DNA of 46,198 nt from Cyanobacteria bacterium CYA (GCA_008363215.1 RHKP01000029.1:1-46198), one strand, 5' to 3'. Counted from the first letter of the stretch, positions 22,979 to 32,320 are shown. Numbers and translations: made by a program. The notes: a model not told the origin generated them from the sequence alone.

Positions 22979-23386
22979 GTGGTGCGCGAACTGACGATCC
23001 ACACGCCCGCTCGCGGGTTGCACGAGATCACCGACCTCGTCGCTGCTGTCGTCCGCGAGGCGCGACAGAGCGAAGGCCTGTGTACCGTCTTCGTCCGCCA
23101 CACCTCGTGCAGCCTGACCATTCAGGAAAACGCCGACCCCTCGGCCCGGCGTGACCTCGAGGCCTGGCTGCATCGTCTTGTGCCCGAGCACGACCCGCTC
23201 TATACGCACACCGCCGAAGGCCCCGACGACATGCCCAGCCACATCAAGAGCGCGCTGACCGACGTATCGCTCTCGATTCCCATCATCGGCGGCGTGCTGG
23301 CGCTGGGCACGTGGCAGGGCATCTACCTCTGGGAGCACCGCCGCGACCCGCACACGCGCCGCGTCGTCATCCACGTGGGAGCCTGA
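22979..23386 (+). CDS. YjbQ/UPF0047-family protein
   Basis: The family is annotated as a secondary thiamine-phosphate synthase because members show weak activity and some complement thiE mutants; the true role is unsettled. The 135-residue product is of standard length and has the conserved FVRHTSCSLTIQENADP (38-54), AEGPDDMPSHIKSALT (79-94) and the C-terminal signature LGTWQGIYLWEHR. It starts with GTG 22979 (a second GTG follows directly); no ATG is available and the Shine-Dalgarno is weak. It is the last clear gene of the block 21354-23386, before the convergent rnr. Confidence 0.93.
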   Translation: MVRELTIHTPARGLHEITDLVAAVVREARQSEGLCTVFVRHTSCSLTIQENADPSARRDLEAWLHRLVPEHDPLYTHTAEGPDDMPSHIKSALTDVSLSIPIIGGVLALGTWQGIYLWEHRRDPHTRRVVIHVGA

Positions 23387-23388
23387 GC

Positions 23389-23540
23389 ATGACTGGCCAC
23401 GCTCCTTCCACCGACGCGCACGAAGCAGAACCGACGCCGAAGAAGCCGGTGGGCATCGGCAAACTCGTGCTCTTGCGATTCGTACGCCAATCCGACCGCG
23501 CCGCGTTCCATCAAGATCCGCGGGCTGTAGAAGGACCACG
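23389..23540 (+). pseudogene. Possible truncated gene after yjbQ
   Basis: An ATG two bases after the yjbQ stop opens a frame whose first residues look coding (MTGHAPSTDAHEAEPTPKKP, then VGIGKLVLLRF). After about residue 50 the frame runs through dispersed intergenic repeat sequence and into the end of rnr on the other strand. I read it as the 5' remnant of a lost gene. No family can be named, and chance is a real alternative. Confidence 0.25.
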
Positions 23541-23599
23541 GGCGCCGGGCGGTGACGGTTGGGGACTGGCGCGAGCGGCAGACAGGGAAATCAGCGTCG

Positions 23600-23709
23600 G
23601 CCAAAACGAGAGCCCCTCGCTTGCGCAAGAGGCTGTGATGCAATCGTGCTTGGCGCCTCGGCACGTGCGTGCCTTCGTGGGGGCTCCCTCGCTTGCGCTT
23701 CCGGCTCGT
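23600..23709. repeat. Dispersed intergenic repeat related to 1857-1898
   Basis: GGCTCCCTCGCTTGCGCTTCCGGCTCGT (23682-23709) matches the start of the 42-bp unit at 1857 at most positions. A partial copy (GCCCCTCGCTTGCGCAAGAGGCT) lies near 23611-23633. Both sit between a plus-strand gene remnant and the convergent rnr gene. No coding function is apparent. Confidence 0.55.
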
Positions 23710-23741
23710 ACACTCCGGCCTCTTCGTCTCTTGTTCTCTGC

Positions 23742-26234
23742 TCACTTCCCCTTCTTTTTGTCCCGGCGATAGTCCGTCTTGCCCTTATCTCGCGCCTTGC
23801 TCTTTCGGCTGCGCCGCGTGTCACCCGGCATCTTCCGGAAGCCGGCGCCGCCTCCGCCCTCCAGACCTCCGAACGCACCCTCCGCGCCCAGTTTGAGCCC
23901 CTTGAACTCCTTGGCCCGCCCCACCGCACGCGACTCCGGGTCGGCGATGAGCAGTTCCAGTTGCCGCTTGGCAAGGTCCACCGCCGACACCGTCACCTTC
24001 ACCATGTCGCCCATGTTGAACGAGCGCCCGCTGTTGCCGTCCACCAGCGCCCCCGTTCGTGGATCGATCTGCCAGTTCGGCGGCTTGTTTGACCGCGTCA
24101 CGTCGCCCGGAAGATCCTCGCGCTTGATCATCCCGTCGGCCAGGTACTTGTCGATCTGCACGAACACCCCGCGCGGCACCACCCCGGTGATGACGCCGCT
24201 GAACTCCTCGCCGATCTTCTCAGCCAGCAACTGCAACACCAGGAACTGCCTCAGTTCTCGCTCCGCGTCCTCCGCGTTCTGCTCCGTCTGCGAGCAGTGC
24301 TTGCCCACCGCTACCAGCGTTGGCTCGTCGGGCAACCGCCCGCGCAACCGTCCGCCCAGCGCGTGCTTCTCGCGGTCTGTCGTCGGGCGGTTCTGCCCGT
24401 TGTTGGTCTCTTCCAGATACTCGGCAAGCGCCCGATGCACCGTCAGGTCGGGGTAGCGACGGATCGGGCTGGTGAAGTGGCTGTACGCCCCGCTGGCAAG
24501 CGCAAAGTGCCCGATCGCGGCCGGCGAATACTCGGCCTTGGTCAGCGTCCGCAGCACCGCCATGTGTACGGCCCGGGCCGCCGGCGTGCCGCGCGTCGCA
24601 TCCAGCAGGCCTTGAATCTCCTCGCGGGTCGGGCTCTTGGGAATCGTGAACCCCGCCACCCGCGCCGCCTTCTGAAGATGATCGACCTCCGCCGGCGCCG
24701 GCTCGGGGTGCACACGCCGCAGCAGCGGCACGCGCATGCCCTCGAACAGACGCGCCAGGACCTCGTTGGCCTCGACCATCAGCATCTCGATGATCGTGTG
24801 CGTGTACGCGTCGTCTTCCTTCTCCGCGTCGATCACCTTGCCGTTCTCGTCGAACAGCAGCACCACGTCGGGAAGTTCCAGGTGGATCATGCCCTGCTTG
24901 TGCCGGCGCGCCTCGATCGCCCGCGCCAACTGGTTCATCTCGTGCAACGCCGTGAACATCTCGTCGGTGTAGTTCGGTTCGGTCCTGGCGTGTTTGCGAG
25001 CCTCCTCCTCGTCGCCATCGATCAGCGCCTGCGCTTCCAGATACGTCAGCCGCTTGGCCGACTGGATCAGACTCGACGCCACGCCCTCGGCCTTGATGTT
25101 CCCCCGCGCGTCGTAACGCATGTACGCGCTCTTCACATAGCGCGGCACACCCTCCTGCAGCGAGCAGATGCCGTTGCTCAGCACCTCCGGCAGCATCGGG
25201 ATCACCAGACGCGGCAGGTACACGCTGTTGCCGCGCTCGCTCGCCTCTTCGTCCAGCGGCGTCCCCGGCTCGACGAAGTGCGCCACGTCGGCGATGTGCA
25301 CCGCCAGTTCCCAGCCCCCGCCCTTCTCGGCCGGCACACGCCGGATACTGATCGCGTCGTCATAGTCCTTCGCGTCCGGCGGATCGATGGTCAGCACGAA
25401 CTCGCGCTTCGACTTGTCAAATCGCCCTGTCACGTCGCTGCGCAACTCCAGCGCACCCGGGCCCTCCCGCTCCCACGCAGCGATTTCCTCCTCGAACAGA
25501 CGCGTCATCCGCCGCGCCTGGTTGATGCACTCCTCGGGGAACTCACCCGGAAGCCCGTACGCCGCGATCACCGCGGCCGTCTCCACGTCCGGCTGCCCCG
25601 CCTCGCCCAGCACGCGGATGATCACGCCCTCGGCCAGCATGCCGTTCTCGGGATAATCGAGGATCTCAAGCACCACCTTGTCGCCCGGCTTGACGTTCTT
25701 GCTGCTCGCGTCGCGCACGATGATCGGGTCGGTGATGTCCTTCCCGTCCGGATACGCCAGCCACCGGTCGCCCTGCCGCGCCATCTCCCCGGTGAAGTTC
25801 GTCCGCTTGCGCCTGAGAATCTCCACCACCTCGCCGCGGTACTGCTTGCCCAATCCGGCAAACTTTTCCCGCTTGCGGTCACGCCCGAAGACGACCCGCA
25901 CCTTGTCGCCTGACAGCGCCCCGCCTGTTTCCTCGGCCGGGATGAACACGTCTCCTTCACGCACCGGGTCGTCCGGTTGGACGAACCCGAATCCCTTCAT
26001 CGTCCCGCGGAAAGTACCTGTCAGTTCCCCCGTGTCGGGCAGCGACGCGAGCATCACTGCTCCGTCGCTCTCCATCACGATCAGCCCTTGCCCGGCAAAG
26101 GACTCCAGAGCCGCAAAGAACTCCTCGCGGTCGGACTCTACACCGAGTTCCCGGGCCAGCGCCTCGCGCCCCTTGGGTTCATATCCCTCGTGCGCCAGGT
26201 GCGCCAGCAGACGCGAACGGTATCGCAGCGACAT
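23742..26234 (-). CDS. rnr: Ribonuclease R
   Basis: RNase R is a processive 3'-5' exonuclease that degrades structured RNA and takes part in rRNA quality control. The 830-residue protein has an N-terminal winged-helix region, a cold-shock domain (GTFRGTMKGFGFVQPDD, 73-89) and the catalytic RNB domain with DPPDAKDYDDA (284-294), whose acidic residues bind magnesium. An S1 domain (GEEFSGVITGVVPRGVFVQI) follows, and a Lys/Arg-rich tail (RRSRKSKARDKGK...KKKGK) ends the protein. GGAGAAGGA directly precedes the ATG. It starts 16 bases after the end of the upstream epimerase gene, a likely two-gene operon. Confidence 0.96.
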   Translation of the reverse strand: MSLRYRSRLLAHLAHEGYEPKGREALARELGVESDREEFFAALESFAGQGLIVMESDGAVMLASLPDTGELTGTFRGTMKGFGFVQPDDPVREGDVFIPAEETGGALSGDKVRVVFGRDRKREKFAGLGKQYRGEVVEILRRKRTNFTGEMARQGDRWLAYPDGKDITDPIIVRDASSKNVKPGDKVVLEILDYPENGMLAEGVIIRVLGEAGQPDVETAAVIAAYGLPGEFPEECINQARRMTRLFEEEIAAWEREGPGALELRSDVTGRFDKSKREFVLTIDPPDAKDYDDAISIRRVPAEKGGGWELAVHIADVAHFVEPGTPLDEEASERGNSVYLPRLVIPMLPEVLSNGICSLQEGVPRYVKSAYMRYDARGNIKAEGVASSLIQSAKRLTYLEAQALIDGDEEEARKHARTEPNYTDEMFTALHEMNQLARAIEARRHKQGMIHLELPDVVLLFDENGKVIDAEKEDDAYTHTIIEMLMVEANEVLARLFEGMRVPLLRRVHPEPAPAEVDHLQKAARVAGFTIPKSPTREEIQGLLDATRGTPAARAVHMAVLRTLTKAEYSPAAIGHFALASGAYSHFTSPIRRYPDLTVHRALAEYLEETNNGQNRPTTDREKHALGGRLRGRLPDEPTLVAVGKHCSQTEQNAEDAERELRQFLVLQLLAEKIGEEFSGVITGVVPRGVFVQIDKYLADGMIKREDLPGDVTRSNKPPNWQIDPRTGALVDGNSGRSFNMGDMVKVTVSAVDLAKRQLELLIADPESRAVGRAKEFKGLKLGAEGAFGGLEGGGGAGFRKMPGDTRRSRKSKARDKGKTDYRRDKKKGK

Positions 26235-26249
26235 TCCTTCTCCGCTTGC

Positions 26250-27212
26250 CTACAGCGCGCCGGCGTAGGTCGACAGTGTCTGGCGAAAACCGCCCGGGCT
26301 GAGCCCCAGTTGCAGCCGCGCCTTGGTCATGCTCGCCGTCGAGTCCTCCTGGCCCATCAGGGCCATGCCCTCGTCAAACGGCAACAACCCGCCCACGCCC
26401 ATCATCCCCGCCACCCGCGCCTTCATCGCTGCCACTTCTCCGGGCAGCCCGATCGCCGTCAGCCGAGGCCCGCGCGTGTGCAGGCTGTCGCGGATGCTCG
26501 CCAGCAGTTCCCGCCAGTCCACGCGCTCCGCCCCGACCAGCGGGTAAACCTCCCCGATGCTCTCTTCACGTTCCAGTGCCGAGCAGATCGCCTCGGCCAC
26601 GTCGCCCACGTAAATCGGCTGCACCGTCGGTACCACACGCTGACGTCGCCCGCCCGCTCGCTCCGCCCGTGCAAAGTACGGCATGAAAAAGTGCGGCGGC
26701 GCCGCGCCGCGCGCCCACTTGGCCGCAAGCCGCGTGAACGCTCCTTCCGCCCCGTGAATCAGCCCCGGACGCATGATCGTCCACGCCAGACTGCTGTTCC
26801 GCACCACCTGTTCGCCGGCGAACTTCGTCCGCTGATAAGGGGCCTTCCCCAAGGGCGAAGCGCCCAACGCCGACATCTGTACATAGCGGTGCACTTTCGC
26901 CGCTTCGCAGGCCCGCACCATGTGCCGCGTCGCCTCCACATGGATCCGTTCAAACTTCTGCCCGCCCTGCTCGCGGATGATCCCCACCAGATGCACGCAC
27001 GCGTCCGCCCCGGCCACCACGTCGTCGCACCGCGATCGGTCGAGAATGTCCCCGACGACCAGTTCCAGCCGCTCATGCCGACCCAGCACCTCGTCGGCTG
27101 TGGAGCGAGATCGCACCAGTGCCCGCACCTGTGCCCCGCGCTCCAGGAGCGCCCTGACCACGTACCTGCCGACGAATCCGCTCGCTCCCGTGACAGCCGC
27201 CGTCTTGACCAT
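26250..27212 (-). CDS. NAD(P)-binding epimerase-like protein (complex I NDUFA9 family)
   Basis: The 320-residue product is an atypical short-chain dehydrogenase. It has a Rossmann glycine motif TGASGFVG (GxxGxxG, 9-15), then HLVGIIREQGGQKFERIHVEAT and VQMSALGASPLGKAPYQRTKFAGEQ with a YxxxK-like active site, and TIMRPGLIHG. This is the pattern of the NDUFA9/39-kDa family, which in mitochondria is a structural NADPH-binding subunit of complex I. The bacterial members have no fixed role. GGAG lies several bases before the ATG at 27212; the open frame upstream to 27395 lacks support. The rnr gene follows closely. A nuoH gene is 7.5 kb away and need not be related. Confidence 0.88.
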   Translation of the reverse strand: MVKTAAVTGASGFVGRYVVRALLERGAQVRALVRSRSTADEVLGRHERLELVVGDILDRSRCDDVVAGADACVHLVGIIREQGGQKFERIHVEATRHMVRACEAAKVHRYVQMSALGASPLGKAPYQRTKFAGEQVVRNSSLAWTIMRPGLIHGAEGAFTRLAAKWARGAAPPHFFMPYFARAERAGGRRQRVVPTVQPIYVGDVAEAICSALEREESIGEVYPLVGAERVDWRELLASIRDSLHTRGPRLTAIGLPGEVAAMKARVAGMMGVGGLLPFDEGMALMGQEDSTASMTKARLQLGLSPGGFRQTLSTYAGAL

Positions 27213-27418
27213 GCCTGATCTCCAAAGTCCGTCCAAGCGTACGCGATCTGCGCGCTCCCAACATCCGGACCCTGCCGTCTCCTGCGTGAGGCGCGGGCAG
27301 GCAATTTCTGCCGGTTTGCCCCTTCGGATCGGGCTTGTGCGCGCACCGTGCCTGCGACTTGTGTTCTGACCGCACCGGTTCGATGAAGGGATCAACGTGT
27401 CCCTTGAGGAGGGTTTGC

Positions 27419-27643
27419 ATGTCTACCAAGACCAAGACGCATGCTCGGTCCCGCAGTTCGGTCGTCGCATTGGACTTCCACACATCGGCCCACGAATCCA
27501 AGCCTCGCCCCACAGAGGACCAGATCCGCGACCGCGCCTACCAACTCTTTATCGAACGGGGATGCATGCCCGGGAGCCCCGTGATTGACTGGCTCGACGC
27601 CGAGCAGCAGTTGATCCACGAACTCAGATCCACAACCGCCTGA
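27419..27643 (+). CDS. DUF2934-family small protein
   Basis: The 74-residue product has a variable basic N-terminus and the family core QIRDRAYQLFIERGCMPGSPVIDWLDAEQQL in its C-terminal half. DUF2934 proteins are small, widespread in planctomycetes, proteobacteria and acidobacteria, and have no known function. A strong GAGGAGGG at 27406-27413 precedes the ATG and argues for efficient translation. Its stop codon directly abuts the stop of the convergent lipoprotein gene, with no space for a terminator between them. Confidence 0.85.
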   Translation: MSTKTKTHARSRSSVVALDFHTSAHESKPRPTEDQIRDRAYQLFIERGCMPGSPVIDWLDAEQQLIHELRSTTA

Positions 27644-28639
27644 TCAACGCTCTTCCACCTTGCCGGACTTCCGCTGCGCCCGCTCCCCGAGCAACTTCCG
27701 GACGGTGGGCTCAATCCTGGTCTGCGACCAGCGCCGGTCAAAGTCGATGGAGTCGTCCGGCTGGTCGTTCCAGATCGCCACACCGTCCACGCCCTCGCGC
27801 AGGAACAACTCCCGCCACGATGCCTCCAGCGCCTCCTGCGTCATGATCTGCTCGCGCGGGCGACCCGACATGTCCGCCCGCACTACGACGATCAGCGGCT
27901 TGCCCAGCCTTCGCGCAAACTCAATTGCCCGCCTGAGATGCCGATCGTGGCGCGTCCGGCTCGAAGCGCTGATCGGTGAGTCGGCGTCCTTGTCCCGCCC
28001 GTGATATACCACCACGCTGACCGCGCTTGCCCTCTGCATGAACTCCTGCGAGGCGTACCAGTCAAAGTACGCCTCCTCGCTGGCAAATCTCGATGGTACT
28101 GCGCTCTCCACCCGTTCGGGCTGGAAGTACCAGAACCACTGCTCGAAATACTCACCGGCCACCCGCGCCGCCATGTTGTACCACGCCAGCGCCTGCTCGC
28201 TCTCAAAAGGCGAAAACGCCTCGGCGTCGAGCATCACCATCCCCCGCGTGCCCGTGATCCCGCTCGACTCCAGCCGTTCTCGCAGCACCCGCTCGCGCCC
28301 GGGAAGGTCGGCCTTCTCCAGCAACACTCCCGCCCCGATCCGGGCGTCGGCGGCCTTCTTCGGCATCCCCAAAAACGCGCTGCTGAGCCAGTATCCCCGC
28401 TCGGCCAGTGCAGCATCCATCACCTTGACCGACCGCGCCGGCTCCATCCCGTTGGCGTGCATGTCCCACACCCGGAACTCCGGGTCGCGATGAGCCTCCG
28501 AAACCCCCGGGGCCGGCTCCCCGGTCGGTACGGATTCTGTCTCGTCCACTGCCCCCAGCGTCACGCACCCCGATAACACGCTGACCACTCCACAGGCAGC
28601 CCACAGCCCCAATCGCTCAAACCGATCGCGCATCGACAT
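27644..28639 (-). CDS. Lipoprotein of unknown function
   Basis: The 331-residue product has a lipoprotein signal (WAACGVVSVLSGC) with the acylated Cys at 25. The mature part alternates beta-like and helical segments in a way that suggests a TIM-barrel: MVMLDAEAFSPFESEQALAWYN, SAVSVVVYHGRD, LGKPLIVVVRADMSG, DGVAIWNDQPDDSIDFD. The order of acidic strand ends recalls glycoside hydrolases, hyaluronidase-like ones among them, but no signature confirms this. The ATG at 28639 has a weak upstream GGTGAG; ATG 28633 is two codons later. It is convergent with the DUF2934 gene and divergent from the secreted protein at 28820. Confidence 0.8.
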   Translation of the reverse strand: MSMRDRFERLGLWAACGVVSVLSGCVTLGAVDETESVPTGEPAPGVSEAHRDPEFRVWDMHANGMEPARSVKVMDAALAERGYWLSSAFLGMPKKAADARIGAGVLLEKADLPGRERVLRERLESSGITGTRGMVMLDAEAFSPFESEQALAWYNMAARVAGEYFEQWFWYFQPERVESAVPSRFASEEAYFDWYASQEFMQRASAVSVVVYHGRDKDADSPISASSRTRHDRHLRRAIEFARRLGKPLIVVVRADMSGRPREQIMTQEALEASWRELFLREGVDGVAIWNDQPDDSIDFDRRWSQTRIEPTVRKLLGERAQRKSGKVEER

Positions 28640-28819
28640 GTTCTCACCCTACACCGCTCGGGTGCTCCGAGCCAGAACCCAATTCCGGGTGGATCAGGAA
28701 CAGCAATGACAATTTCTCCTCCGCTTTGCTGGCAAATCGTGACCTGCAAGGTACATAGATGAGACGGCGTTCTACCCTTCGCGGGTGTGAACCCCGGGAG
28801 ATTGAGGAGAGTCCGAAAA

Positions 28820-29344
28820 GTGCGAGGTTCCGGTTTCATCCTGAGCGCGGTTGCTGCACTGGCAGCCGCTCATGTGCGTGCTGACGTCGTCTTCCCCTTC
28901 CAGTCGGTCGCGGAGGTGACCATTCTGCCGCACGGCGTGCATCCGCTGGATGCCGGCGGCGTCGCCCTCGGGGCCGTCCGGACCATGCCGGACCGGAGCC
29001 GTACGCCGAACCTGAATTCTCTGGGTGACCTGCTGGTCCTCGACTATCAGTCGGTGGCCATTGACGGCGTGCAGGACGGCGTTCAACTCTCCGTCCTGAC
29101 CTCAGACGTGCGGCGGGATCTCGCCCAGGAAGCGGTGGCCACACGCTTCTTCGTCGCCACCCGCTACCTCTGGCAGGGAGCAGCCGAGGTGAGCACAAAT
29201 CCGGCGCCGGCCTACGACCTGCCGATTCCCAGGCTTGACCTCTCGGCCCCGGCACAGGCCGAGCCCTCATCCCTGGATTCGTTCTTGCCGCACTCACCAG
29301 ACGTACTCGACCCACTGAGCCTCATCGGCTTCGCGTGGAACTGA
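28820..29344 (+). CDS. Secreted protein of unknown function
   Basis: The 174-residue product starts at GTG 28820 with a signal peptide (VRGSGFILSAVAALAAAHVRA). The mature part begins DVVFPFQSVAEVTILPHG. It is Asp/Leu/Pro-rich, has no cysteine, and ends LDPLSLIGFAWN without a sorting tail. AGGAG ends ten bases before this GTG. An earlier GTG at 28787 is in frame but gives a charged stretch before the signal. I recognise no family. It is convergent with icd, 37 bases away. Confidence 0.6.
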   Translation: MRGSGFILSAVAALAAAHVRADVVFPFQSVAEVTILPHGVHPLDAGGVALGAVRTMPDRSRTPNLNSLGDLLVLDYQSVAIDGVQDGVQLSVLTSDVRRDLAQEAVATRFFVATRYLWQGAAEVSTNPAPAYDLPIPRLDLSAPAQAEPSSLDSFLPHSPDVLDPLSLIGFAWN

Positions 29345-29381
29345 GCCCGCTCGGGTTCGGCATTCGCGGGCGGTCGCCCGC

Positions 29382-30869
29382 TCACTGCCCCTGCGCCAGG
29401 GTGAACCCGGGTTTCCCGTCGTACATCTTGAGCAACTGGAAGTCGGCGATGGCAAACTTCTCGCCCACCTTCATCAACAGGTGCAGCGTGGGCATCTGCC
29501 CGATCTGTCCCAGGAGCAACGCCGGGTCGCGCAGTTCAAACCGCACCCGCATGTAGTCGACGATCTCCGTGTACGGTGAGCCGCTCGGCCAGACCTGCGT
29601 CCCGCGGTTGCTGATCATCGTCAACTTGAACGGCGTGCCCTCCGACAGCGTCTGGAGCCGTCGCGCCAGATCGAGCAGCGGGATGATCGTGTCGATGTAG
29701 ATGTCGCACCCCACCACCTGGCTGACGGTCGTCTCAAAGGTGCGCATCAACTTGTTCACCGTTGGTCGGGTGGGCGGTCTGTAGGTCGGCGTCGCGCTGC
29801 GCGGCACTTCACGCGCCTCCTGCCCGCCCGGCTTCTTGCCCAGCCGGTCGATGATGGCCTGCGCAAACGCATCGGTTCCCACCGGTGCGCTTTCCCCGCG
29901 CACGTCGCCGGTGTGCACGCCGTCCTCCAGCGCCGCCAGCAGCGCGTTTTCGATCAGTGCCGCACGCCGGTACACCCCGATGTGCCGGAGCATCATCAGC
30001 CCGCTGAGCAGCAGACTCGTGGGGTTGGCCACGCCCTTGCCTGCGATGTCCGGGGCCGTCCCGTGCACAGCCTCGAAGATCGAAATATCATCTCCGATGT
30101 TGGCCGAGGGCGCAAAGCCCAGCCCGCCCACCAGTCCGGCGGCCAGGTCGCTGACAATGTCGCCCTGCAGGTTGGGCAGCACGATCATGCGATAGTCCTG
30201 CGGCTTGAGCACCAGGTTCATGCACAGGGCGTCGATGATGATGTCCTTGATCTCGATTTCCGGATGATCGTGCGCGCACGTACGGAACCGTTCGAGGAAC
30301 AGCCCGTCGGTCATCTTCATGATGTTGGCCTTGTGCCCGCAGTGCACGCGCTTGATTCCCAGCGATGCGGCCGTCTTGAACGCAAACCGGTGCACCTGGT
30401 CGCACCCCGGCGCGGTGGTGATGCGCTTGCACACCACCACGTCGGGCGTCAGGCGGTGTTCGATCCCGCCGTAGGTGTCCTCGACGTTCTCGCGGACGAC
30501 GTAGATGTCGACCGGCACGCCTGCACGGCTGAACACCGTGTCCACCCCCGGCAGACTCTGGAAGTGACGCAGATTGGCAAAGGCTCCGAACGTCTTGCGG
30601 AGCGTCACGTTGATCGACTTGCCGCCCCCGCCGATGGGAGTCCCCATCGGGCCCTTGTACAGCAGCCCGAACTGCTCGATCGTCTCGATCGCCTCGTCGG
30701 TCATGCCGCGAGAGTTGCCCTGCGCAAAGACCTTCTCCCCCATCTCCACGGGTACGAACTCGACCGAGTCCATGACCCCTGCGGCTTGAAAAATCTTCAG
30801 GCACGCATCCGTGATCTCGGGCCCGATTCCATCGCCGGCGGCCAGCGCCACGCGAACCTTGTCTGCCAT
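29382..30869 (-). CDS. icd: Isocitrate dehydrogenase, Thermus-type with C-terminal extension
   Basis: The enzyme oxidatively decarboxylates isocitrate to 2-oxoglutarate in the citric acid cycle. The 495-residue product has the isocitrate/isopropylmalate dehydrogenase fold: GDGIGPEI (13-20), the substrate region GGGGKSINVTLRK, YVVRENVEDTYGGIEHR with the active-site Tyr, the Lys of RVHCGHKANIMK, and the metal/cofactor region LQGDIVSDLAAGLVGGLG. EAVHGTAPDIAGKGVANP is the usual cofactor-loop sequence. About 150 extra residues at the C-terminus match the longer Thermus/Rickettsia subtype in place of the 416-residue E. coli form. Cofactor choice (NAD or NADP) I cannot settle. It stands alone. Confidence 0.92.
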   Translation of the reverse strand: MADKVRVALAAGDGIGPEITDACLKIFQAAGVMDSVEFVPVEMGEKVFAQGNSRGMTDEAIETIEQFGLLYKGPMGTPIGGGGKSINVTLRKTFGAFANLRHFQSLPGVDTVFSRAGVPVDIYVVRENVEDTYGGIEHRLTPDVVVCKRITTAPGCDQVHRFAFKTAASLGIKRVHCGHKANIMKMTDGLFLERFRTCAHDHPEIEIKDIIIDALCMNLVLKPQDYRMIVLPNLQGDIVSDLAAGLVGGLGFAPSANIGDDISIFEAVHGTAPDIAGKGVANPTSLLLSGLMMLRHIGVYRRAALIENALLAALEDGVHTGDVRGESAPVGTDAFAQAIIDRLGKKPGGQEAREVPRSATPTYRPPTRPTVNKLMRTFETTVSQVVGCDIYIDTIIPLLDLARRLQTLSEGTPFKLTMISNRGTQVWPSGSPYTEIVDYMRVRFELRDPALLLGQIGQMPTLHLLMKVGEKFAIADFQLLKMYDGKPGFTLAQGQ

Positions 30870-31124
30870 CGCTCAAACTCCCGCGGTCTCAAATCGGTGG
30901 CCCGGACATCTTGCCCGGGAGCCTTTGGTGCCCGGCTCGCCGAGCCCGGCCCGAACGATAGGGGCGGGCCGGCGCAGGGGAACAGGGATCGTTCCAATCA
31001 AAAGTCGTCCATATACCAACCGTCGAAGATTCGCCGCCCGCAGTTGAGAGAAATCCGGTTCTCGCGCAGAGACGTGGTGTACCGCCCGACGGGTGTCGGC
31101 CTGGTCATTTGAAGGGAGATCTGC

Positions 31125-31982
31125 ATGCCTCGGAACCTCACGTCGCCCTGGTGCCTTCCGAAGCGAGCCGCTCGACTGCCGCGTCTGCGCCCGGTGCAAA
31201 ACACAGCCGCGACCGGGTTTCTGCTCTGCCATTGCTGTGTTGCAGGCGCTTCGCTGACGCCGTTCACAGGGTTTGATCGCGTTGCGGCGCCGTCGGTGTC
31301 GGGTGCAACCAACGCGCTGGCAGCCGAGCAGGCCTGGCTGACCGCCGCCTCGGTCCGCGGCCCGATTCACACCGCCGATTTCGAGACCATGGCCGCCGGC
31401 ACTTCGGGTCCGTTGCTCCAAATCGCTCCGGGAGTGACGGCAGGGGTGCAGAACGGCTTCTTCTATCCCGACAACCTGCATCTTGAGACGGGGGCGGGCA
31501 GGTACGCCCCTTTCACCGGCTTCAACACCACCGCCGGCGGCAGCAATCACCTCCGCTACGAACGCGGCACCGGCACGGCCACGCCCCCCCGCATCAACTT
31601 CGTGTTCACCCAGCCCATCGACTCGTTCAGTCTGTTCATCACCGGTGAGGGCCACGGGCCGAGTTTCAATTCTGAGTACTTCTTCACCAAGATCTTCCTC
31701 AACGGCAATTCCAATCCGGCCATGAGCTTCGGCGACGGCGGGTTCCCGTACTGGCCTTCGACTGCGCAGCCGAACGTGCGGTTCGGCGGGTTCACCGGGG
31801 CCCCGTCCAACATCACGATGGTGACGCTTGAGTTCCGCTTCCACTCATCGGAGTTTCCCTGGCAAGGCCAGTTCTCAATCGATGACGTCCGTTGGGTCTA
31901 CAGCGTTCCGGCTCCTGGATCTCTTGCAGTGCTGCCGCTGGCGGGCGTGTGCGGTCTGCGTCGTCGCCGCCCCACGCGATAG
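31125..31982 (+). CDS. Secreted protein with PAPG-type CTERM tail
   Basis: The 285-residue product has a long N-terminal region with a hydrophobic stretch (ATGFLLCHCCVAGASL) and a beta-rich body (INFVFTQPIDSFSLFITGEGHG, VTLEFRFHSSEFPWQGQFSIDDVRWVY). It ends SVPAPGSLAVLPLAGVCGL-RRRRPTR, the PEP-CTERM-like three-part tail. FSIDDVRW is common just before the tail in exosortase substrates with a carbohydrate-binding-like fold. AGGGAG precedes the ATG by about seven bases. It is the first of three same-strand genes (31125, 32013, 32321). The two cysteine-rich residues in the signal (CHCC) are unusual. Confidence 0.8.
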   Translation: MPRNLTSPWCLPKRAARLPRLRPVQNTAATGFLLCHCCVAGASLTPFTGFDRVAAPSVSGATNALAAEQAWLTAASVRGPIHTADFETMAAGTSGPLLQIAPGVTAGVQNGFFYPDNLHLETGAGRYAPFTGFNTTAGGSNHLRYERGTGTATPPRINFVFTQPIDSFSLFITGEGHGPSFNSEYFFTKIFLNGNSNPAMSFGDGGFPYWPSTAQPNVRFGGFTGAPSNITMVTLEFRFHSSEFPWQGQFSIDDVRWVYSVPAPGSLAVLPLAGVCGLRRRRPTR

Positions 31983-32012
31983 GGCCCCGTCTCACACAGA
32001 AAGGAGCATCCC

Positions 32013-32276
32013 ATGGTGATGGACTTTCGCGATTATCAGCGTCTCTCCGGCCGCAGCGGCAACCCCATGGACCGCCTGGCCGCCGTCCTGGCCGACGCCG
32101 ACGCCCGGCACGCGGACAACGCCGAATCGCTCCAGCGGGCGACTGTGGCCCGGGGACTGATCTTCCGCGGCTTCGGCGGCTGGCCGGCGCTGTTCGTGCA
32201 GTATCCGCTCGCCTCGACCTGTGCCTTCATCCTGCTCGTCGGAATCCTGGTCGGAATGTGGTTCGTTTTCGCTTGA
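32013..32276 (+). CDS. Small single-pass membrane protein
   Basis: The 87-residue product has a charged N-terminal half (MDFRDYQRLSGRSGN, LADADARHADNAESL) and one C-terminal transmembrane helix (STCAFILLVGILVGMWFVF), so it is probably tail-anchored with its N-terminus in the cytoplasm. AAAGGAGC lies six bases before the ATG, a good ribosome binding site. It sits between two PAPG-CTERM genes, 30 bases after the first and 44 before the second. The context hints at a link to surface-protein biogenesis, but there is no direct evidence and I recognise no family. Confidence 0.7.
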   Translation: MVMDFRDYQRLSGRSGNPMDRLAAVLADADARHADNAESLQRATVARGLIFRGFGGWPALFVQYPLASTCAFILLVGILVGMWFVFA

Positions 32277-32320
32277 ATCGGCTCTGACCCGGCTCTCACG
32301 CTCAAGAAGGAAACGGTGCC

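Noticed and set aside
24297..27218. Two long plus-strand frames opposite rnr and the epimerase gene
   Set aside because: Arg/His-rich products without motifs, opposite two well-supported genes: typical antisense frames in GC-rich DNA.
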